From assembly GCA_027008965.1 (NCBI GenBank), contig JALVDN010000243.1:1-9669 (forward strand): 9,669 nt of DNA, in the 5' to 3' direction. The DNA comes from Flavobacteriales bacterium (GTDB taxonomy: Bacteria > Bacteroidota > Bacteroidia > Flavobacteriales > Flavobacteriaceae). Below the pieces are notes generated by a model. That model had not been told where the DNA came from. It saw only the letters and a program-made list of their open reading frames with translations, and made no database searches. Each line of letters opens with the position of its first letter. Position 1 is the stretch's first letter. The translations under genes and the position numbers were made by a program. Shown in pieces: positions 5,042 through 9,669 of the stretch.

Positions 5042-5656
5042 ATGAAGTACTATTGGATATTTATTTTTTTTATCCCCTTTTTGGGTTTTCCTCAAAAAGA
5101 GAAATCACTTAAAAAGGAATTAAAAAGTAGATTTTTTATTAATGTATCAACGGTTTACACCCCCTATCAGCTGAAAGGTTTTTATAAACAAAATATTATT
5201 AATTCTTTAGGAAGTTCGGCTGAAATGGGTATTTTTATAACCTTTTGGGACGTGGCTTTTATACAAACAGGGATAAACAAAACGAATTACAGATCTTATA
5301 ATTTCCGTGATAGGAAAGGCATTTATCATCAGGTAGTATCAAGGGCGAGCGAATTGACTATTCCATTTATTGCCGGTATTAATTTAGACAATAATAAATA
5401 TGCTATTGGAATTGGTATAAAAAAAATAATAAGACTAAATGAATCTTATGTATATAAAATTTATGAGAATGGCAATGAGGTTTACAACAATAAATCTGAT
5501 TATATAAATCAGCATTTCATTCAAACTTCACTCCCGGGTTTTATTTTTGTTAGAGCAGAGGGAAAGATTAAAGAAAGTTTTTATTTAAGGTTAGATTATC
5601 GATTCTTTTTAAAAGAAGCTATATTTTTGGGATTAACCTACCGGTTGCCTTGGTAA
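5042..5656 (+). CDS. Outer-membrane beta-barrel-like protein B2, paralogue of B1
   Basis: This is a 204-residue paralogue of B1. The start at 5042 is preferred over the in-frame ATG at 5018 because MKYYWIFIFFIPFLGFPQ forms a proper signal peptide aligned with that of B1. The nucleotide context (ATGAAG after a short gap) also matches the B1 start. The upstream ATG would add eight polar residues and overlap A2. Conserved blocks with B1 are GFYKQN, TFWD, TNYRSYNFRD, YHQVVSRASELTIPF, KSDY and IFLGLTY. It ends TYRLPW, one residue longer than B1, still with an aromatic C-terminus suited to an outer-membrane barrel. It is the last gene of the plus-strand cluster; 15 nt separate it from the convergent membrane gene, with no obvious terminator hairpin. 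Confidence 0.8.
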   Translation: MKYYWIFIFFIPFLGFPQKEKSLKKELKSRFFINVSTVYTPYQLKGFYKQNIINSLGSSAEMGIFITFWDVAFIQTGINKTNYRSYNFRDRKGIYHQVVSRASELTIPFIAGINLDNNKYAIGIGIKKIIRLNESYVYKIYENGNEVYNNKSDYINQHFIQTSLPGFIFVRAEGKIKESFYLRLDYRFFLKEAIFLGLTYRLPW

Positions 5657-5671
5657 AAGTGGGTTTATAAC

Positions 5672-6913
5672 TTAATTCAAATGCCCGAAGAAAAAATAAG
5701 AAATAATGATGGCCGCAATAATTCCGGCCAAATCGGCTATCAATCCGGCCCAAACAGCATAACGCATGTTTTTGATTCCCACGGAGCCGAAATAAACGGC
5801 CAAAACATAAAATGTGGTTTCGGTGCTTCCTTGTAGAACCGAAGTCAAATGTCCCACAAAACTATCTACGCCGTGTTGTTCCCAACTTTCCACCATGGCC
5901 GCTCTGGCCCCGCCGCCTGTGAGCGGTTTGAGAAATGCGGTGGGAAGTCCGTCCACAAACCTTGTATCCACCCCCAAATGACCAAACGCAAAACGGAAAA
6001 AGTCCAATACAAAATCCATGGCTCCCGAAGCGGTGAAAACACCGATGGCGGTGAGCATGGCCACCAAGTAAGGTATGATGGTTACGGCCACTTTAAAACC
6101 GTCTTTGGCACCTTCAATAAATGCATCATAAACATTAATTTTTTTGAAGGCTCCCATGCCTATGAACAAAACAATGATGCCAAACAAAAGTGCATTGCTT
6201 AAAATATCGGTGAATTTCTGTAATTCATCCGGATTTAAACGGTTCATATAAGCAATCAGTAATCCCAGTAAAACGATGCTCCCCGCCAAGTAACCCAAGA
6301 TAACTTTATTGAATAGATTGATGCGTTGAATGATGGATGTGGAAATCAGTCCCACCAGCGTTGAAAAAAAGGTAGCCAGCAGGATGGGGACAAAAACATC
6401 GGTGGGGTTTTGTGAACCCGCAGCGGTACGAAGGGCCAAAATACTTACGGGAATCAATGTCAGGCCGGAAGTATTGAGCACAAGAAACATGATTTGTGCA
6501 TCGCTGGCGGTGTCTTTTTGCGGGTTGAGTTCTTGAAGTTCTTTCATGGCTTTGAGCCCCAAAGGGGTTGCGGCATTATCCAATCCCAACATATTGGCCG
6601 AAATGTTCATCACCATGGCTCCATTAGCGGGATGTTTTTTGGGCACACCCGGAAAAAGTTTGGAAAAAAGCGGCTCCACTATTTTAGCCAAGGCATTTAC
6701 CATTCCGCTTTCTTCTCCTATGCGCATGACGCCCATCCAAAATGCCAATACACCCGTGAGGAATAATGAAAGTTTGAAACCGAGTTCGGCTCTTTCAAAA
6801 AGGGTTTTAACAATCTCACTGAATATGGCCGGATCACCACCGACGAATGTTTTATAGAGTGCCACTAAAAAAGCAATAACAAAAAAACCTATCCATATAA
6901 AATTGAGCGCCAT
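5672..6913 (-). CDS. Nucleoside-recognition (Gate) domain membrane protein, SpmA-SpmB fusion
   Basis: This 413-residue polytopic inner-membrane protein joins the two halves that are separate SpmA and SpmB proteins in spore formers. The SpmA half carries NISANMLGLDNAATPLGLKA (103-122) and the SpmB half carries KPLTGGGARAAMVE (329-342) plus STETTFYVLAVYFGSVGI (363-380). Many hydrophobic spans lie between, and a polar linker near 224-234 separates the halves. Single-chain fusions of this kind are usual in Bacteroidota, which do not sporulate, so the sporulation name is misleading. The transported substrate is unknown; the Gate domain is shared with nucleoside transporters. It starts 9 nt after the acyltransferase gene ends, on the same strand, so the two form an operon with this gene second. 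Full length, no damage seen. Confidence 0.9.
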   Translation of the reverse strand: MALNFIWIGFFVIAFLVALYKTFVGGDPAIFSEIVKTLFERAELGFKLSLFLTGVLAFWMGVMRIGEESGMVNALAKIVEPLFSKLFPGVPKKHPANGAMVMNISANMLGLDNAATPLGLKAMKELQELNPQKDTASDAQIMFLVLNTSGLTLIPVSILALRTAAGSQNPTDVFVPILLATFFSTLVGLISTSIIQRINLFNKVILGYLAGSIVLLGLLIAYMNRLNPDELQKFTDILSNALLFGIIVLFIGMGAFKKINVYDAFIEGAKDGFKVAVTIIPYLVAMLTAIGVFTASGAMDFVLDFFRFAFGHLGVDTRFVDGLPTAFLKPLTGGGARAAMVESWEQHGVDSFVGHLTSVLQGSTETTFYVLAVYFGSVGIKNMRYAVWAGLIADLAGIIAAIIISYFFFGHLN

Positions 6914-6922
6914 ATGCAGGGT

Positions 6923-8113
6923 TTAAACCTTGATAAAAATCTTTTTCTTGTGCAAATATATGGCTAAAAGCGTATAAAACAAGACCACCGTCAAAGCGTA
7001 TAAAAGAGAAGCAAATTCGGGGATATCAATCCAAGAATGCCATGTATGTTTGAATAACCAAGCGTGCAGGGATGTTCCTTGGATTTTGATTTGATAAAAA
7101 GATTTAGCAATCAATCCGTTCAAAACAAAGATGGCAATGGCGTTCATGCCCAAGGCTTGGAGCGGGAAAAACGGTTTTTTGAGATGGAGAAAATCCACTA
7201 ACAAATAAATCACCGTAAAAACCAGAAATGCCCAACCACCGGTGTAGAGTACAAAACTTGATGTCCAAAGTTTTTTGGAATAAGGAAAAACGAAATGAAA
7301 TAAATAAGCGGTGACGAGTAAACCCATTCCCAGTAGGAGAAACCAACTTATTTTTTTGAATGGATTTTTGATGCGAATAAGAATGAGTCCGAGAAACATG
7401 CCCAGTATGGCTGTGGCAATGGCGGGAACGGTAGAAAGTAAACCTTCGGGATCATAGTCACCACGGACTTTTTTGCCGGATTCTGGGTCCCAATGATACC
7501 ACATATGATTGATGCCCAAAATTTTTCTATCCCACCGGGAAACGAGGTTATCCGTTTTATTGAGTTTTTTGGAAATGAGTTGCTCATTCGGGATACTTGT
7601 TGCTAATTGATCATGACCGATCATGATATACCAATAGCCCAGAATAATCAAAAGAAAAAGACCGATGAGAAATGAAAGTCCGGCTCGAAAAGAATATTTT
7701 CTCCAAATCCATTTGAAAACAAGAAAAATGAGAGCGCTGGAAAAGAAGACGAGTCCGATTCGGAACAAAACACCGGGAATGCGCAAGTAGGACAAATTTT
7801 TGAAAAAAGGAAAATGAACGGTAAATCCGGCCAGGAACCAACTCAAAAGCAGGAGTTTTAGCGTGCGGGAAAAAATTCTTTTCCATGTGTGGAAATTATC
7901 GGTGGGTCGTTTATGGTAGGCCAACACGATGGAGGTTCCTACGATGAACAGAAAAAACGGAAAAACCCAATCGGTGAGGGTGACACCGAACCATTCGGCA
8001 TGTTCAAAAGGAGGATAGATGGCCGACCATGTGCCGGGATTATTCACCAGAATCATCAGTGCAATGGTGGCACCGCGAAAAACATCAACGGCAAGGATTC
8101 TTTTTTTGGGCAT
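6923..8113 (-). CDS. DUF5009 / heparan-alpha-glucosaminide N-acetyltransferase-like membrane protein
   Basis: This is a 396-residue multi-span membrane acyltransferase homologue. The N-terminal signature RILAVDVFRGATIALMILVN (5-24), followed by PPFEHAEWFGVTLTDWVFPF (34-53) and FIVGTSI (56-62), is typical of bacterial relatives of lysosomal HGSNAT. That family moves an acetyl group across the membrane onto an amino sugar. H38 aligns with the histidine thought to carry the acetyl group in HGSNAT; that is family knowledge recalled, not shown here. A later conserved block is LLSTVPAIATAILGMFLG (226-243). About ten hydrophobic spans are visible. A wall or surface amino sugar is a plausible substrate, but nothing here proves it. 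First gene of a minus-strand pair with the SpmA-SpmB fusion. The ATG at 8111-8113 gives the standard N-terminus. Confidence 0.88.
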   Translation of the reverse strand: MPKKRILAVDVFRGATIALMILVNNPGTWSAIYPPFEHAEWFGVTLTDWVFPFFLFIVGTSIVLAYHKRPTDNFHTWKRIFSRTLKLLLLSWFLAGFTVHFPFFKNLSYLRIPGVLFRIGLVFFSSALIFLVFKWIWRKYSFRAGLSFLIGLFLLIILGYWYIMIGHDQLATSIPNEQLISKKLNKTDNLVSRWDRKILGINHMWYHWDPESGKKVRGDYDPEGLLSTVPAIATAILGMFLGLILIRIKNPFKKISWFLLLGMGLLVTAYLFHFVFPYSKKLWTSSFVLYTGGWAFLVFTVIYLLVDFLHLKKPFFPLQALGMNAIAIFVLNGLIAKSFYQIKIQGTSLHAWLFKHTWHSWIDIPEFASLLYALTVVLFYTLLAIYLHKKKIFIKV

Positions 8114-8183
8114 AATGCGTTTTGCCGAAATTTTATCAAAGTTTATAAAAATCGGTTGAAAACCAAAATTTTAGATGTTAAAA

Positions 8184-8200
8184 TTTATTGCGCCGGCGGG
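8184..8200 (+). repeat. Short match to the left end of element R2
   Basis: TTTATTGCGCCGGCGGG is identical to 8854-8870, the left border of R2. The next bases (AGTTGTGTTTAT) only loosely resemble R2's CGAAGTGTTAT, and nothing further matches. It may be a truncated third copy in the same orientation, lying between the yoeB end and the acyltransferase start. A 17-bp GC-cored match in AT-rich DNA is unlikely by chance but gives no function. Confidence 0.45.
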
Positions 8201-8220
8201 AGTTGTGTTTATAGAATTTA

Positions 8221-8264
8221 AATGTAGATTTAGATCAATTAACCGTCATAGTGGAATCTACATT
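8221..8264. repeat. 10-bp inverted repeat at the 3' end of yoeB
   Basis: AATGTAGATT (8221-8230) and AATCTACATT (8255-8264) are perfect reverse complements flanking the yoeB stop codon, with a 24-nt loop. A hairpin at this place could slow decay or end transcription of the toxin-antitoxin message, but there is no good T-run, so a terminator call is weak. Confidence 0.35.
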
Positions 8265-8514
8265 GAATGATGATGCATTTTTGGTCAATACCTTTTTTCC
8301 CAGTGATTGTATAAACCAATCTATGTTCGCCGGTTATTCTTCTGGACCAATATCCTTTTAACTCATATTTGAGTGGTTCGGGTTTGCCTAATCCTTTAAA
8401 AGGATTTTGTCTAATGGAATCAATTAGCGTTTTTATTTTTAAAGCTACATCTTTGTCAGTATCCAACCAGTAAGTAAAATCTTCCCAAGCATTTTTGGTG
8501 AAATAAATATCCAC
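8239..8514 (-). CDS. yoeB: YoeB-family toxin, ribosome-dependent mRNA endonuclease
   Basis: YoeB toxins bind the ribosome and cut mRNA in the A site, halting translation when the antitoxin is lost. The 91-residue protein aligns with E. coli YoeB through SWDDYLYW-like AWEDFTYW (9-16), NPFKGLGKPEPLK (37-49) and WSRRITGEHRLVYTIT (56-71). Catalytic residues are all present: E46, R65 and the C-terminal H88-Y89 (E. coli H83-Y84). It differs by a roughly 5-residue insertion before the last strand (GKKGIDQ region) and two extra residues at the end. It lies 15 nt downstream of the antitoxin gene on the same strand, the usual order for this system. Intact and probably active, controlled through the operator upstream of yefM. 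Confidence 0.96.
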   Translation of the reverse strand: MDIYFTKNAWEDFTYWLDTDKDVALKIKTLIDSIRQNPFKGLGKPEPLKYELKGYWSRRITGEHRLVYTITGKKGIDQKCIIIQCRFHYDG

Positions 8515-8529
8515 AATAAGTGTTTTTGA

Positions 8530-8796
8530 TTAGTGGTTTTCAGGTTTGTTTTCGTCCCACTGAATGAGTTCTCCTTTTTTTATTTGTTCAACGGAATCTC
8601 TTAGCCTCCTTATATTGGCTTTTGTTGAAAGAAGGTGTTCTGTTTCTTTCAATGCATTGTATTCTTTGATGGACATGATAACGATGGCGTCATCTTCATG
8701 TCCTCTCGGGACGATTATTATTTCCATGGACCGAGAAACATTATCAAAATATTTTTTCATGTTCTTTCGTAGATTTGAAACAGATATAACTTTCAT
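8530..8796 (-). CDS. yefM: YefM/Phd-family antitoxin
   Basis: This 88-residue antitoxin neutralises YoeB and, with it, represses its own operon. The N-terminal Phd/YefM DNA-binding fold begins MKVISVSNLRKNMKKYFDNV and continues through the strand IIIVPRGHEDDAIVIMS. The toxin-binding part follows the E. coli YefM pattern closely: MSIKEYNALKETEHLLST, then ANIRRLRDSVEQIKKGEL. The first gene of the yefM-yoeB operon, as is usual. A promoter and a TGTACA-type operator lie directly upstream, fitting conditional cooperativity by the toxin-antitoxin complex. Length and start fit the family well. Confidence 0.96.
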   Translation of the reverse strand: MKVISVSNLRKNMKKYFDNVSRSMEIIIVPRGHEDDAIVIMSIKEYNALKETEHLLSTKANIRRLRDSVEQIKKGELIQWDENKPENH

Positions 8797-8801
8797 GAGT
8801 T

Positions 8802-8829
8802 TACATTTAAATGTACATACAAATGTACA
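8802..8829. promoter_or_regulatory. YefM-YoeB operator: long and short TGTACA palindromes
   Basis: Two TGTACA cores lie at 8812-8817 and 8824-8829, exactly 12 bp centre to centre. The first is extended (ATGTACAT with matching TTT/AAA further out), the second is only the 6-bp core. This long-plus-short arrangement with the same core and spacing is what has been described for the E. coli yefM-yoeB operator. An additional 14-bp perfect palindrome TACATTTAAATGTA (8802-8815) overlaps the first site. The second site overlaps the -7 box of the promoter, so binding would block transcription. Binding itself is inferred. Confidence 0.75.
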
Positions 8830-8851
8830 AATATTATTCTAAATTATCAAA
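8820..8851 (-). promoter_or_regulatory. Bacteroidota-type promoter for yefM-yoeB
   Basis: On the minus strand: TTTG at 8851-8848 (-33), 20 bp, TACATTTG at 8827-8820 (-7). It agrees exactly with TAnnTTTG. It starts immediately next to the left border of R2, and its -7 box lies inside the second operator palindrome. Confidence 0.65.
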
Positions 8852-8860
8852 TTTTTATTG

Positions 8861-9014
8861 CGCCGGCGGGCGAAGTGTTATCCTTGCGAAGGCGAAAAGC
8901 TCATTTTTGTTTGCCGGAGGAGGCTCCGAGCGAAGACGAGGAGACCCCGCACGGCAACATACAAAAATGCTTTGAGCCGAGCAAGATTTAAACGGAGCAC
9001 GCCAAATGGCGCCC
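8861..9014 (+). repeat. Structured repeat element R2 (154 bp), second copy of R1
   Basis: Same length and orientation as R1, with near-identical flanks and 35-nt loop (8917-8951), but entirely different stem arms that still pair. Pairs are AAAG/CTTT (8896-8899 with 8970-8973), CATTTTTGT/ACAAAAATG (8902-8910 with 8961-8969) and TTGCCG/CGGCAA (8911-8916 with 8952-8957). As in R1 there is a small 5'-side bulge after the lowest 4-5 bp, a 3-4 nt 3'-side bulge before the 6-bp upper helix, and GGC/GCC with a tandem GA/GA mismatch beneath. The local hairpins CCTT-GCG-AAGG and CGCC-AAAT-GGCG keep their stems while their loops differ from R1. It fills the divergent gap between yefM and pruA, upstream of the likely pruA promoter. 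Confidence 0.7.
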
Positions 9015-9049
9015 TGAAAGATTTTATCCTTTAAGATGAACTTATTTAT

Positions 9050-9057
9050 TAACTTTG
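9050..9057 (+). promoter_or_regulatory. Probable -7 box of the pruA promoter
   Basis: TAACTTTG fits TAnnTTTG exactly and lies 18 nt before the pruA ATG. No clear TTG is found at the expected -33 position, so this rests on the -7 box alone. If correct, transcription starts downstream of R2, and R2 is not part of the pruA leader. Confidence 0.4.
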
Positions 9058-9075
9058 TATAAAAACAAATCTATT

Positions 9076-9669
9076 ATGGGAACAGGATTTTTTCGTACAC
9101 AAGATTTTAAAAATGAACCGGTACTTTCCTATAAGCCCGGATCACCGGAAAGGGAAGAGGTGTTGAAAACTTACAAAGAGTTATGGAATAAGAAAATTGA
9201 AGTTCCGCTTTATATTGGCAATCAAAAAATATTCACAGGGAAAACCAAAGAAATCAGACCTCCTCATGAGCATCAGCATGTGGTGGGTGTTTTTCACACG
9301 GCCGACAAGGAGCATGTTGAACAAGCTATAAATGCCGCATTGAAAGCAAGAAAGGAATGGGCGGCCATGCCTTGGGAGGAAAGAGTTTCCATTTTCTTGA
9401 AAGCCGCAGATTTGATTAGTGGCCCGTATCGTGCGACCATGAATGCGGCAACTATGATTGGTCAATCCAAAACCATTTTTCAAGCGGAAATTGATGCGGT
9501 TGCCGAATTGGCGGATTTTTGGCGTTTCAATGCGGAATATTTACAAAGAATTTATAAGGAACAACCCGAGTCTGTGGATGGCGTTTGGAATAGAATGGAA
9601 TACAGGCCTTTGGAAGGCTTTGTTTATGCGGTTACGCCTTTCAATTTCACTTCTATTGCCGGAAATTTG
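9076..9669 (+). CDS. pruA: L-glutamate gamma-semialdehyde (1-pyrroline-5-carboxylate) dehydrogenase, N-terminal 198 residues
   Basis: This enzyme oxidises glutamate semialdehyde to glutamate with NAD, the second step of proline breakdown. The start MGTGFFRTQDFKNEPVLSY and the blocks RPPHEHQHVVGVFHTAD, ARKEWAAMPWEERVSIFLKA and YRPLEGFVYAVTPFNFTSIA are typical of the stand-alone P5C dehydrogenase. TPFNF (residues 187-191) is the conserved ALDH segment near the NAD site. The family is usually about 540 residues, so the catalytic Cys and Glu lie beyond the right edge. The ATG at 9076 gives the expected N-terminus. No sign of damage in the visible part. Confidence 0.95.
   Translation, partial: MGTGFFRTQDFKNEPVLSYKPGSPEREEVLKTYKELWNKKIEVPLYIGNQKIFTGKTKEIRPPHEHQHVVGVFHTADKEHVEQAINAALKARKEWAAMPWEERVSIFLKAADLISGPYRATMNAATMIGQSKTIFQAEIDAVAELADFWRFNAEYLQRIYKEQPESVDGVWNRMEYRPLEGFVYAVTPFNFTSIAGNL

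Larger units (their letters stand above)
2908..5656 (+). repeat. Tandem segmental duplication (3' end of hydrolase gene + A + B), two units
   Basis: Unit 1 spans about 2908-4265 and unit 2 about 4304-5656. Each contains the end of the M14-like gene, then gene A, then gene B, in the same order and strand. GCTTCAAAACAA marks the left border of both units (2908-2919 and 4304-4315). Unit 2's hydrolase piece is broken, while its A and B remain open. The spacing from the hydrolase stop codon to the A start is the same (28 nt) in both units. The duplication is old enough that the A and B proteins are only about half identical by eye. Confidence 0.85.

Noticed and set aside
8137..8145. TAAACTTTG on the minus strand as a -7 box for the acyltransferase gene
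   Set aside because: It has one base too many between TA and TTTG, though a TTTG lies 18 bp upstream; too weak to list as a promoter.
1041..9014. R1 and R2 as the ends of one composite transposon carrying the genes between
   Set aside because: No transposase lies between them, the copies are in direct orientation, the stems differ completely, and each looks like an independent short element.
9015..9075. R2 as a riboswitch in the pruA leader
   Set aside because: A better promoter box (9050-9057) lies between R2 and pruA, and R1 precedes an unrelated gene, so there is no shared metabolic logic.

Overview
The window reads as a stretch of chromosome from a Bacteroidota bacterium, probably of the Flavobacteriia kind. 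Supporting signs are the Bacteroidota-type promoter signature (-33 TTG/TTTG, about 20 bp, -7 TAnnTTTG) upstream of gcvH and of the toxin-antitoxin pair, the moderately AT-rich coding DNA, an SpmA-SpmB fusion protein, a DUF5009/HGSNAT-type membrane acyltransferase, Sec-exported lipoproteins, small outer-membrane barrel proteins, and weak or absent Shine-Dalgarno sequences. The species cannot be named from the sequence alone.

Layout. 1-270 (minus) is the start of gcvH, cut by the window edge, with its promoter just upstream. 271-1235 is a divergent, gene-free region packed with GC-rich hairpin repeats; the most notable is a 154-bp structured element (R1, 1041-1194). 1236-5656 (plus) looks like an envelope operon: a lipoprotein S66 LD-carboxypeptidase; overlapping it by 4 nt, a lipoprotein with the residues of an M14/AstE-type zinc hydrolase; then a tandemly duplicated pair of small exported proteins, A1-B1 and A2-B2. 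A is a DUF6252-like secreted protein and B a small outer-membrane barrel. Between the copies (4304-4466) lies a broken copy of the 3' end of the zinc-hydrolase gene, which records how the duplication arose. 5672-8113 (minus) carries a two-gene membrane operon: an acyltransferase followed 9 nt later by an SpmA-SpmB fusion. 8239-8851 (minus) is a complete yefM-yoeB toxin-antitoxin operon with a TGTACA-type operator overlapping its promoter. 8861-9014 is a second copy (R2) of the 154-bp element, and 9076-9669 (plus) is the start of pruA, cut by the right edge.

How the parts relate. The first two genes of the plus-strand operon both look like exported peptidoglycan or peptide hydrolases, so a role in wall-peptide turnover at the cell surface is a reasonable inference. 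The A-B pairs are envelope components of unknown function travelling with them. The minus-strand operon is inner-membrane. The central genes are bracketed by R1 and R2, both in plus orientation.

The strongest candidate for something undescribed is the R1/R2 element. Flanks and a 35-nt loop are nearly identical between copies, while the 19-bp stem between them has a completely different sequence in each copy yet still pairs throughout. That compensatory pattern points to selection for a folded RNA or single-stranded DNA. The second candidate is the duplicated A-B pair, whose members have diverged more than the dead gene fragment between them.
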